Source: Micromonospora tarensis (lineage in GTDB: Bacteria > Actinomycetota > Actinomycetes > Mycobacteriales > Micromonosporaceae). Taken from it: a stretch of DNA of 46,158 nt. Below are positions 27,551 through 35,009 of the stretch, piece by piece (position 1 is the stretch's first letter; each line of letters starts with the position of its first letter). The stretch covers positions 1-46,158 of the forward strand of contig NZ_JAEVHL010000026.1 of assembly GCF_016803395.1 (NCBI RefSeq). The letters are read 5' to 3'. The notes below the pieces were generated by a model. That model saw nothing but the letters and a program-made list of their open reading frames with translations. It was not told where the DNA came from and searched no databases. The position numbers and the translations under genes were made by a program.

Positions 27551-28597
27551 TCAGGCGGATCGTGCGTAAGCGAGTCGGGCGGAACTCGGGGCGACGGCGG
27601 TGGAGCCGCGCACCACCAGCTCGGGCCGGAACAGGTATTCCGAGTGCGGGGCGCCGTGCCCGTTGATCTCGTCGACCAGAGCCCGGACGGCGGCAACCGC
27701 CATCGCGGTGACCGGTTGCCGCATGGTGGTCAGCGGCGGGTCGGTGAAGGCCATCAGCGGGGAGTCGTCGAAGCCGACCACGGAGAGACTGTCGGGCACG
27801 CTGAGGCCGCGTTGCCGGGCCGCCCGGACCGCGCCGAGCGCCATCAGGTCGGAGCCGCAGACCATGCCGGTGACACCGCGGTCCAGTAGCCGGCCGGCAG
27901 CAGCCTCGCCACCCTCCACTCCGAACAGTGACAGTTCGGCCAGTGCGCCCAAATCGGTTTCGGAGACGCCGGCCAGGCGGGTCATCGCGGCGCGCCAGGC
28001 GGCCACCTTACGCTGCACCGGAACGAACCGGTCCGGGCCGGTGATCAGGCCGATCCGCCGGTGCCCGAGGGCGACCAGGTGGGCAACGGCCAGCTCGGCC
28101 GCCTCCCGGTCGTCGCAGGAGACGAAGGGCGCGCCGATGTCGGGCACGTACCCGTTGATCATCACGACCGGCATGGGCCGGGCGAGCAGGGCCCGGTAGC
28201 GGTCGTGGTTGGCGGCGGTGTCGGCGTGCAGACCGGAGACGAAGACGATTCCGGAAACCTGCCGGTCCAGCAGCATCTCGACGTACTCGTCCTCGGTCAC
28301 GCCGCCGGCGGTCTGGGTGCAGAGCACGGGGGTGAACCCGCTCTGCGCCAGTGTGGACTCGATGACCTGGGCGAAGGCGGGGAAGATCGGGTTGTCCAGC
28401 TCCGGCACCACCAGGCCGACCAGTCCGGCGCTGCGCTTGCGAAGCCGAGCGGGGCGCTCGTACCCGAGCACGTCGAGAGCGGTGAGGACGGCCTGTCTGG
28501 TCTCCGCGGCCACGCCAGGGCGGTCGTTGAGCACCCGCGACACCGTGGCCTCGCTGACGTCGGCCTGCCGGGCGATGTCGGACAGTCGAGCGCGCAT
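27551..28597 (-). CDS. LacI family transcriptional regulator
   Basis: A 348-residue repressor with the N-terminal LacI helix-turn-helix (LSDIARQADVSEATVSRVLN) at residues 5-24, the hinge segment near 50, and a periplasmic-binding-protein-like sugar domain (VGLVVPELDNPIFPAFAQVI, IGLITGPDRFVPVQRK, SVVGFDDSPLMAFTDPPLTT). ATG 28597 has no Shine-Dalgarno; TACAGT lies six bases upstream on the minus strand, consistent with a leaderless mRNA. Two similar dyads, GCAAGTTCTTGC and GCAATTTCTTGC, lie 20-75 bp upstream and are probable operators. It is divergent from a glycosyltransferase cluster, which may be its target. The effector is unknown. Confidence 0.93.
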   Translation of the reverse strand: MRARLSDIARQADVSEATVSRVLNDRPGVAAETRQAVLTALDVLGYERPARLRKRSAGLVGLVVPELDNPIFPAFAQVIESTLAQSGFTPVLCTQTAGGVTEDEYVEMLLDRQVSGIVFVSGLHADTAANHDRYRALLARPMPVVMINGYVPDIGAPFVSCDDREAAELAVAHLVALGHRRIGLITGPDRFVPVQRKVAAWRAAMTRLAGVSETDLGALAELSLFGVEGGEAAAGRLLDRGVTGMVCGSDLMALGAVRAARQRGLSVPDSLSVVGFDDSPLMAFTDPPLTTMRQPVTAMAVAAVRALVDEINGHGAPHSEYLFRPELVVRGSTAVAPSSARLAYARSA

Positions 28598-28617
28598 GGC
28601 GGCACTGTAGCTCACCG

Positions 28618-28629
28618 GCAAGTTCTTGC
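28618..28629. promoter_or_regulatory. Putative LacI-type operator 1
   Basis: GCAAGTTCTTGC, an inverted GCAAG/CTTGC pair with a TT centre, lies 21 bp upstream of the LacI-family ATG. It shares 11 of 12 bases with a second site at 28659-28670. Autoregulation is the simplest reading. Confidence 0.45.
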
Positions 28630-28658
28630 GGGGTGCCCCGTAATCCCTTCCGCCCGTT

Positions 28659-28670
28659 GCAATTTCTTGC
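28659..28670. promoter_or_regulatory. Putative LacI-type operator 2
   Basis: GCAATTTCTTGC repeats operator 1 with one change, 41 bp away centre to centre (about four helical turns), on the side facing the divergent glycosyltransferase gene. Two in-phase sites would allow cooperative or looping binding. Confidence 0.4.
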
Positions 28671-28882
28671 TGCGGCCTCCCGGCGTCAGGTCGGCCGACC
28701 TCGGCGGCCGTCGAGGAAGGGGCCGGGGTTGATCGATGCGCGATCGTCAAGCGGTAGGGTGCTTCGGCACCGCTCCCGCGCCTCGCGGCGCGGGCGGGCC
28801 AGCGAACGGGCGGTGCGCCTGATTCACCAGCCGCTGGCCGCCGCCCCTCATCCGCCGTCCGGTGCGTTCCCGGGAGACTCTC

Positions 28883-29605
28883 GTGCAACTGTCGATCTTG
28901 ATGCCGGTCTACAACGAAGAGGAACGCGTCGCGGAGGCACTGAAGCAGGCCCTCGCGGTGCAGTACCCCTGCGAGATCGAGATCGTGGTCGTCGACGACG
29001 GCAGTACGGACGACACCGCGCAGATCCTTCGCGGTGTGGACGACGCGCGACTGCGGGTCGTGACCCACCCGCGCAACATCGGCAAGGGCGCGGCGATCAG
29101 GACGGCGGTGGCCGGCGCGCGGGGCGAGTACATGGTGATCCTGGACGCCGACCTGGAGTACGACCCGCAGGACATCCCGAGACTGTTGGCGCCGGTGCTG
29201 GACGGGAGCGCCACGGTCGTCTACGGCAACCGCACCTTCGGCAGCCACAGCGCCTACAGCTTCTGGTACGTGGTGGGCAACCGGGGCGTTACCACCGCGG
29301 CGAACATGCTGTTCAACTCCTACATCGGCGATCTCGAGACGTGTTTCAAACTGATGCCGGTGGAGCTGTACCGATCCCTGGACATCCGGTCCCGTGGCTT
29401 CGGTATGGAGGCCGAGGTGACGGGCAAGCTGCTGCGGCGGCAGATCCGCCCGTACGACGTTCCGATCACCTATCGGGCGCGGGGCCGCGACGAAGGCAAG
29501 AAGATCACCTGGCGGGACGGGGTCGAGGCGTTGTGGATCCTGGGCCGGGAACGGGCCCGGCGTCGTCCCAGCGACAACCCCGTCAACTCTCTCGCTGACC
29601 AATGA
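28883..29605 (+). CDS. Family 2 glycosyltransferase (polyprenyl/dolichyl-phosphate sugar synthase-like)
   Basis: A 240-residue GT-A fold enzyme. It begins LSILMPVYNEEERVAEAL and has VVVDDGSTDDT near residue 38, NIGKGAAIRTAV near 69 and the DXD-type LDADLEYDP near 92. The segment FGMEAEVTGKLLRR is typical of dolichyl- or polyprenyl-phosphate mannose/glucose synthases, so the likely product is a lipid-linked sugar donor. There is no C-terminal membrane anchor. GTG 28883 follows GGGAG by seven bases; GTG 28862 is an alternative. It overlaps the next gene by four bases (ATGA). A hairpin at 28775-28794 (CCCGCGCC/GGCGCGGG) lies in its leader. Confidence 0.92.
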   Translation: MQLSILMPVYNEEERVAEALKQALAVQYPCEIEIVVVDDGSTDDTAQILRGVDDARLRVVTHPRNIGKGAAIRTAVAGARGEYMVILDADLEYDPQDIPRLLAPVLDGSATVVYGNRTFGSHSAYSFWYVVGNRGVTTAANMLFNSYIGDLETCFKLMPVELYRSLDIRSRGFGMEAEVTGKLLRRQIRPYDVPITYRARGRDEGKKITWRDGVEALWILGRERARRRPSDNPVNSLADQ

Positions 29606-30012
29606 CGCTCACCAAGCGCCGGAGCCCGACGACTGTCGTCCGCGTCGTGGTGGCCCTCGTCGGGGTGGGCTGCCTGCTGCTGACCGCCGGGGGCGCGGTG
29701 AAGGCGGCCGGTCGCGGCGTCGCCATCCTGCACGACCCGGAGTACGACCTTCCCCCGCGCCAGTTCCAGGCCGACTACGAGACGCTCTGGCGCCAGTTCG
29801 TCGAGCAGGTGCCGTCGGGCAGCCGGGTCGCCATCACACCGCCCCAGACCGACGCGGAACACTGGCAACAGCGGTTGACCGAGTTCGCCGTGCTGAACGG
29901 ATGTGTCGTCGTCCAGGGGGCGGACCGGGACTACTCGGTGGGCGTCGTGCAGGTGAAGCGGAAACGGCCGACCGGTCCCGGCGTGCGGTTGGTCGTCCGG
30001 AAGGTCGGTTGA
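29602..30012 (+). CDS. Small single-pass membrane protein, 136 aa, unknown function
   Basis: Translationally overlaps the GT2 gene by ATGA. One N-terminal transmembrane segment (residues about 12-32, VVRVVVALVGVGCLLLTAGG) is followed by an extracytoplasmic domain of about 100 residues with a conserved-looking FQADYETLWRQFVEQVPSGS stretch. The C-terminus is basic. I do not recognise the family. Its position between a lipid-linked sugar synthase and a GT-C-like membrane protein suggests an accessory role in surface glycan assembly, which is inference. Confidence 0.75.
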   Translation: MTLTKRRSPTTVVRVVVALVGVGCLLLTAGGAVKAAGRGVAILHDPEYDLPPRQFQADYETLWRQFVEQVPSGSRVAITPPQTDAEHWQQRLTEFAVLNGCVVVQGADRDYSVGVVQVKRKRPTGPGVRLVVRKVG

Positions 30013-30016
30013 CGTC

Positions 30017-31394
30017 ATGGATCTCGCCCCGGTGCTGGCCGTCCTCGCCGTCCTCGCCGCCGGTTTCCCACTGGCCCTCGCGATCGTGCGCAGCCCCTTC
30101 CTCGCCCTGGTCCTCGCGCCGTTGGTGGCGGCGTTGTCGGGCACTGTCGCGGTGATCCTGATGCTGGTCGTCGGCGGTCCGCTGCCGCTCTGGACCGCCG
30201 TGGTGCTGCTCGCCGGCGCGGCCGGGCCGGTGGCTGTTCCGCCACCCCGGCGAGCCGGCGCCGTACGGGCGCCTGTCGCACTCGCTGCTGATCGTGCTGC
30301 CACTGCTGCCGCCGTTCCTGCTGGTCTTCGAACCGGCCTACCAGTGGGACGCGCATTCCATCTGGTGGCTGCACGCCGGCTACTTCGCCAACGGCGGGGA
30401 GTACGCCCGGGCGGCGATCGGCAACCCCGCCCTCCTCTTCTCGCACACCGACTACCCGCCGCTCGCCTCGGCGCCGGCCGCCGTCGTCTGGAGCGTCGTC
30501 GAGCCGGACTTCCGTACCGCCCAGGTCGTGAGCGCGCTGGTCACCTTTTCCGCGATCGCGATGCTGGTCTACCTGGTCCGGCGGACGCTGCACGGGGCGT
30601 CCGCGCGGCTGGCCTGGGCGCTCGCCGCCGGGGTGGGCCTGGCGTGCTGGTCGACCGCCTCCTACGGGGTGGCGGGCGGGCTCGCCGACGCACTCTGGTC
30701 CGCGGCCTTCGCCGGGGCGGTGGTGGCCCTGCTGCTCGGTGCCGACCCGCTACGCCAGCCGCTGTTGCCGTTGTTGCTGTTGACCGTCTCGGCGGTCAGC
30801 AAGAACGAAGGGCTGGTGGCCGCCGTCGGCGTCGCCGTGTTGGTCACCCTGCGGGCCCGCGGTGAGCCGCGCCGTGCCGCGCTGGTCTGGCTGCCGGTGC
30901 TGGCCGGGGTCGCCTGGGCGGTGCTGGCCCGTCTTCTCGGCGCCCGGTCGGACATCACCGGCGATGGATCGGGTCGGGTGGCACCCGTGGACCTGGGTGC
31001 GGTGCAGCGGTTCCAGCTCACCGTCTCGGCGTTGTGGGACGTGGTCGGCCCACTCCTGGCCGGCGCCGCGGTGGTGGCGCTGCTCGGCACGCTGTTCCTG
31101 CGCAGGCAGCGCCGGGCGACCGGGCTGTCCCCGGACGGCTGGGTGTGGGCGGCCAATGGCTACTACCTGGCCGTTCTGGTCTGGACCTATCTGTCCGGTC
31201 CGAACGACATCGAATGGTGGCTGACGACCTCGGTGGACCGGGTCACCCTGCCGGTGATCCAGCTGGCGGTGGTGAGCTGCGCGGGTTGGGTCGCTGTCGC
31301 GTTCGGCGGTGGTCGCGAGGTGGGGCCGCACCCGGTGCGCGACGAGCCGCCGAAGCCGGTCCTGTCGGGCGCGACCGGGCAGGCCGGCGACTGA
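30017..31394 (+). CDS. Multi-pass membrane protein, GT-C glycosyltransferase-like (frameshifted in this sequence)
   Basis: About 458 residues with ten or more hydrophobic segments. Two reading frames are joined: residues from ATG 30017 (MDLAPVLAVLAVLAAGFPLA) and the main body from about 30230 on (WLFRHPGEP, then LLIVLPLLPPFLLVFEPAYQ). The switch is at roughly 30215-30235 in GGCCGGGCCGGTGG and needs a net +1 skip, for example one extra G. The loop WDAHSIWWLHAGYF and the downstream HTDYPPLAS motif resemble GT-C membrane glycosyltransferases that use polyprenyl-phosphate sugars. This fits the upstream GT2 gene as a donor synthase. Exact substrate is unknown. Confidence 0.75.
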
Positions 31395-31447
31395 TCTTCG
31401 GCCGGTCGGCGATGCCCACTACTACGTTCCGTCGTGAATAGGGGAGT

Positions 31448-31798
31448 ATGGCGATCGTGGAAGCTCTCAGACTCGTACTCCTCTACGCCCACCTGATCGG
31501 GTTCGCGCTGCTGCTCGGCGGCTCGATCGCTCAATACGTCACCAATCGGCTGCGCGTCAACCCGGCCATGCTGTGGGGCGCGGTGATCCAGTTGCTGACC
31601 GGGCTCGGCCTGGCCGCGCCGCTGCGTGATGGCGACGAGCCGGCCCCGGCGAAACTTGTGACGAAGTTGGTGATCGCCCTGCTGATCTTCGTCATGGTGT
31701 TCTTCTCCCGGAAGCGGGAGGCGGTCAACCGCGGCCATTTCCTCGCGATCATCGGTCTGACCCTGGTCAACGCGGCGGTCGCGGTCTTTTGGCGGTAA
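31448..31798 (+). CDS. Small four-helix membrane protein, 116 aa
   Basis: A 116-residue hydrophobic protein with four predicted membrane segments (LVLLYAHLIGFALLLGGSIA, AMLWGAVIQLLTGLGLA, LVTKLVIALLIFVMVFFS, FLAIIGLTLVNAAVAVFW). The intervening loops are short and charged. It is a conserved-type integral membrane protein of unknown function. ATG 31448 has AGGGGAG just upstream. It is followed directly by a terminator hairpin. Confidence 0.82.
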   Translation: MAIVEALRLVLLYAHLIGFALLLGGSIAQYVTNRLRVNPAMLWGAVIQLLTGLGLAAPLRDGDEPAPAKLVTKLVIALLIFVMVFFSRKREAVNRGHFLAIIGLTLVNAAVAVFWR

Positions 31799-31836
31799 CG
31801 TCCGGGGAGGGGCCCGCCCCCGGAAAAACGGACGTT
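31797..31836. terminator. Terminator hairpin after the 116-aa membrane protein
   Basis: AACGTCCG (31797-31804) pairs with CGGACGTT (31829-31836), and an inner GC-rich block (CCGGGG/CCCCGG-type) extends the stem. A run of five A residues precedes the right arm, so on the minus strand a U-tract would fall inside. It starts within the TAA stop codon. Confidence 0.6.
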
Positions 31837-32058
31837 GCGGACGCCCGAGGACTCGCCTACCAGCACGAAGAGTGACTTGCCCCACGCGAGGGTTACACCC
31901 GGGTAACAGGCGCTCAACAGTCGTGCACGATTGTCGGCCGGTGGGTGGGCGCGGGCGTACGCTCCCGTCCGTAACGTGGGACAGCCGGCGGCACACCCGC
32001 AGGTCGGCTGATGGGCTGCCACCGCACTAGGCGCGGTGTGCAATGGGAAGGAGACGTC

Positions 32059-33144
32059 TTGCGCTCGGTGCGTGGGATGCGGATCGCCTCGATCGTCGCG
32101 GTGGGTGGGCTCGCGCTCTCCGCCGCCGCTTGTGGCGAGGCCCCCGATGAGGACAACAACGCCGGCGGCGGCGCCAAGAAGTTCAGCGCCTGCATGGTGA
32201 CCGACGTCGGTGGCATCGACGACAAGTCGTTCAACGCCTCGGCCTGGAAGGGTCTGCAGGAGGCCAAGGCCGCCAACGACAACATCGACATCAAGTTCGT
32301 CGCGTCGAAGGCCGAGGCCGACTACGAGCCGAACCTGACGCAGTACGTCAACCAGAAGTGCGACTTCATCCTCGCGGTGGGTGGCCTGATGGCCAACGCC
32401 ACCGCGAAGATCGCCAAGGCGAACCCGAACCAGGAGTTCGGCATCGTCGACTCGAACCCGGGTCTGGACAACATCTACCCGATGCAGTTCGACACCGCGC
32501 AGGCCGCGTTCCAGGCCGGCTACCTGGCCGCCGGGATGAGCAAGAGCGGCAAGGTGGGCACCTACGGCGCCGTGCCGATCCCGCCGGTGACGATCTTCAT
32601 GGACGGCTTCGTCGACGGCGTGGCGCACTACAACAAGACCAAGGGCAAGAACGTCCAGGCGCTGGGCTGGAACAAGCAGACCCAGAAGGGCTCCTTCACC
32701 AACGACTTCGCCAAGCAGGACGAGGGCAAGAAGGTCTCCGACGCGCTGGTCGCCCAGGGCGCGGACATCATCATGCCGGTCGCCGGCGGCTCCGGCCTCG
32801 GCACCACCGCCGCGGCCAAGGCCTCGGGCGGCAAGTACAGCACCATCTGGGTGGACGTCGACGGCTGCGAGAGCACCCCGGACTGCTCCGCGATCATCAC
32901 GACCGTGGTCAAGAACATCCCGGAGGCCGTCAAGGAAGCCGTGGTCAAGGCCGCTGCCGGTGACAAGCTGCCGGCCAAGCCGGGCTTCGTCGGCACCCTG
33001 GCCAACAACGGTGTCTCGATCGCCCCGTACCACGACTTCGACAGCAAGGTTCCGGCCGAGCTGAAGGCCGAGGTCGACAAGATCAAGGCGGACATCGCCG
33101 CCGGTACCATCACCGTCACCTCAGCGGCCCAGCCGACCAAGTGA
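32059..33144 (+). CDS. BMP family ABC transporter substrate-binding lipoprotein (probable nucleoside binder)
   Basis: A 361-residue solute-binding protein of the BMP/Med family, whose members bind purine and other nucleosides. It has a signal peptide (MRIASIVAVGGLALSAAACGE) with a lipobox-like AAAC, then FSACMVTDVGGIDDKSFNAS, NPGLDNIYPMQFDTAQAAFQ and the late GFVGTLANNGVSIAPYHDF. I choose TTG 32059 because AAGGAG lies six bases upstream. It is followed by ATPase and permease genes of the matching type and by cytidine deaminase, thymidine phosphorylase and adenosine deaminase, supporting nucleoside uptake. Two hairpins separate it from the ATPase gene, as often seen where a binding protein is made in excess. 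Confidence 0.92.
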   Translation: MRSVRGMRIASIVAVGGLALSAAACGEAPDEDNNAGGGAKKFSACMVTDVGGIDDKSFNASAWKGLQEAKAANDNIDIKFVASKAEADYEPNLTQYVNQKCDFILAVGGLMANATAKIAKANPNQEFGIVDSNPGLDNIYPMQFDTAQAAFQAGYLAAGMSKSGKVGTYGAVPIPPVTIFMDGFVDGVAHYNKTKGKNVQALGWNKQTQKGSFTNDFAKQDEGKKVSDALVAQGADIIMPVAGGSGLGTTAAAKASGGKYSTIWVDVDGCESTPDCSAIITTVVKNIPEAVKEAVVKAAAGDKLPAKPGFVGTLANNGVSIAPYHDFDSKVPAELKAEVDKIKADIAAGTITVTSAAQPTK

Positions 33145-33150
33145 CGACCG

Positions 33151-33186
33151 GCCGCCTCCTCCGGTGAGATCATCGGGGGAGGCGGC
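33151..33186. terminator. Intercistronic hairpin 1 after the BMP lipoprotein gene
   Basis: GCCGCCTCCTCCG (33151-33163) pairs with CGGGGGAGGCGGC (33174-33186), 13 bp with one T/G pair, around a ten-base loop. It is seven bases after the BMP stop. A partial terminator or a 3' mRNA stabiliser is likely. Confidence 0.65.
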
Positions 33187-33202
33187 GGGGGACAGCTACG
33201 AC

Positions 33203-33254
33203 CGATCGGCCGCTCTGGCCCCGCGGGTGACCGTGGGGTCGGAGCGGCCGATCG
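33203..33254. terminator. Intercistronic hairpin 2 before the transporter ATPase gene
   Basis: CGATCGGCCGCTC (33203-33215) and GAGCGGCCGATCG (33242-33254) form a perfect 13-bp stem around a 26-base loop that has its own CCCC/GGGG pairing. With hairpin 1 it forms a tandem structure in the 189-bp gap between binding protein and ATPase. Confidence 0.55.
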
Positions 33255-33333
33255 CGCACCACATCGGCCGGGCCGGTCCGGCCGGGTTGACGGCAGCTAG
33301 GCTGCACCATCGCTCGCACTCCAGGAGGTTGCG

Positions 33334-34929
33334 CTGAGACTCGAACTGCGCGGCATCACCAAGCGGTTTGGTGATCTGGTCGCCAACGACCACATCGACC
33401 TGACGGTGGAGCCTGGAGAGATTCACGCCCTGCTCGGCGAGAACGGCGCGGGCAAGTCGACCCTGATGAACGTGCTCTACGGGCTCTACCAGCCCGACGA
33501 GGGCGAGATCCTGGTGGACGGCAAGCCGCTCAAGCTGAAGGGCTCGTCCGACGCGATCGGCGCCGGGATCGGCATGGTGCACCAGCACTTCATGCTGGTG
33601 CCGGTCTTCACCGTCGCCGAGAACATCATGCTTGGCGCCGAGCAGACCCGGGGCGGCATCGCCGGTTTCCTGGACCGGCGGCGCGCCCGGCGCGAGGTCA
33701 CCGAGGTGTCCGAGCGCTACAACCTGCGGGTCGACCCGGACGCGGTGATCGAGAACCTGCCGGTCGGCATCCAGCAGCGGGTCGAGATCGTCAAGGCGCT
33801 CACCCGCGACGTCGACCTGCTCATCCTGGACGAGCCGACCGCCGTGCTCACCCCACAGGAGACCGAAGAGCTGCTGACCGTCATGCGGTCACTCAAGGCG
33901 GCCGGCAAGTCGATCGTCTTCATCACCCACAAGCTCGGCGAGGTCAAGGCCATCGCCGACCGGATCACGGTGATCCGACGTGGCAGGACCGTCGGCACCG
34001 CCTCGCCGGAGGCCAGCCGGGACGAGCTGGCCGCGTTGATGGTCGGGCGCAACGTCCGGCTCACAGTGGACAAGGCCCCGGCCACCCCGGGTGAGCCGGT
34101 GCTGGAGGTGACCGGTCTGGTCGTCGACGACGACCGGCAGATCCGCGCCGTCGACGGGGTGGACCTGACCGTGCGGGCCGGCGAGGTGCTCGGCGTGGCG
34201 GGCGTACAGGGCAACGGTCAGACCGAGCTGATCGAGGCGATCATGGGGCTGCGCCCGGTGCTCGCCGGCACGGTCAGCCTGGCCGGCGAGCGGATCGACG
34301 GCTGGAAGCCCAAGAAGGTGCTCCGCGCGGGTGTCGGCTACGTGCCGGAGGACCGCAGCGTGGACGGCCTGGTCAAGGAGTTCAGCGTCGCGGAGAACCT
34401 GGTGCTGGACATCTACGACCGGCCGCCGTTCGGTGCCGGGCTCGCACTCAAGCCGGACGCGATCGCCGCGTCCGCCAAGGAGCGGATCGAGCAGTTCGAC
34501 GTCCGTACCCCGTCGGCCGACGCCGCGGTGGGCACCCTCTCCGGCGGTAACCAGCAGAAGGTGATCGTGGCCCGGGAGCTGTCCCGGCCGCTGAAGCTCT
34601 TCATCGCCGCCCAGCCGACCCGTGGCGTCGACGTCGGGTCGATCGAGTTCATCCACAGTCAGATCGTCCACGAGCGGGACATCGGCACCGCCGTCATGGT
34701 GGTCAGCAGCGAGCTGGACGAGGTCATCGGGTTGGCCGACCGGATCGCGGTGATGTACCGGGGCCGGATCATCGGCATCGTCGGCCCGGACACCCCGCGC
34801 GAGGAGATCGGCCTGCTGATGGCCGGCATCAGCCCGGACGCCACCGCCGAGCCCGGCGCGGCCGACGGCACGGTGACCGACGGGGGCCCGGCGAGCGCCG
34901 ACGGCCCCGCGAACGAGGACAGGGCATGA
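33334..34929 (+). CDS. ABC transporter ATP-binding protein, tandem domains (nucleoside/simple sugar type), CTG start
   Basis: A 531-residue ATPase with two nucleotide-binding domains, as in RbsA/MglA and NupA-type importers. The first domain has GENGAGKSTLM near residue 37 and LLILDEPTAVLTP near 163. The second has the degenerate P-loop GVQGNGQTEL near 290, LSGGNQQKV near 404 and AAQPTRGVDVG. Codons CTG AGA CTC GAA CTG at 33334 give (M)RLELRGITKRFGDLVAND, the usual N-terminus. AGGAGG lies five bases before the CTG and no ATG, GTG or TTG is in frame nearby, so CTG is the apparent start. The next internal start at 33406 would remove the first beta strands. Confidence 0.93.
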   Translation: MRLELRGITKRFGDLVANDHIDLTVEPGEIHALLGENGAGKSTLMNVLYGLYQPDEGEILVDGKPLKLKGSSDAIGAGIGMVHQHFMLVPVFTVAENIMLGAEQTRGGIAGFLDRRRARREVTEVSERYNLRVDPDAVIENLPVGIQQRVEIVKALTRDVDLLILDEPTAVLTPQETEELLTVMRSLKAAGKSIVFITHKLGEVKAIADRITVIRRGRTVGTASPEASRDELAALMVGRNVRLTVDKAPATPGEPVLEVTGLVVDDDRQIRAVDGVDLTVRAGEVLGVAGVQGNGQTELIEAIMGLRPVLAGTVSLAGERIDGWKPKKVLRAGVGYVPEDRSVDGLVKEFSVAENLVLDIYDRPPFGAGLALKPDAIAASAKERIEQFDVRTPSADAAVGTLSGGNQQKVIVARELSRPLKLFIAAQPTRGVDVGSIEFIHSQIVHERDIGTAVMVVSSELDEVIGLADRIAVMYRGRIIGIVGPDTPREEIGLLMAGISPDATAEPGAADGTVTDGGPASADGPANEDRA

Positions 34930-35009
34930 GCGATCCCCAGCGTGCGAATCATCGTTACCCGGCGTCGGTGCCGCACGGCGTCGCGCGTCGAAGCGGAGTG
35001 ACGGCATGA
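34926..35009 (+). CDS. Bridging mini-ORF between ATPase and permease 1, 27 aa
   Basis: ATG 34926 overlaps the ATPase stop (ATGA 34926-34929), and its TGA (35007-35009) overlaps the permease ATG at 35006 (ATGA again). The peptide begins MSDPQRANHRYPASVPHGVA and ends in a basic stretch. A GGAGTG ribosome-binding sequence for the permease lies within it. It appears to relay ribosomes across the 76-bp gap; it has no recognised domain and may have no function as a protein. Confidence 0.4.
   Translation: MSDPQRANHRYPASVPHGVARRSGVTA

Noticed and set aside
28598..29602. A 335-codon N-terminal extension of the LacI regulator on the minus strand
   Set aside because: It lies opposite the glycosyltransferase gene and its upstream region. 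The helix-turn-helix begins at ATG 28597, as in other LacI proteins.
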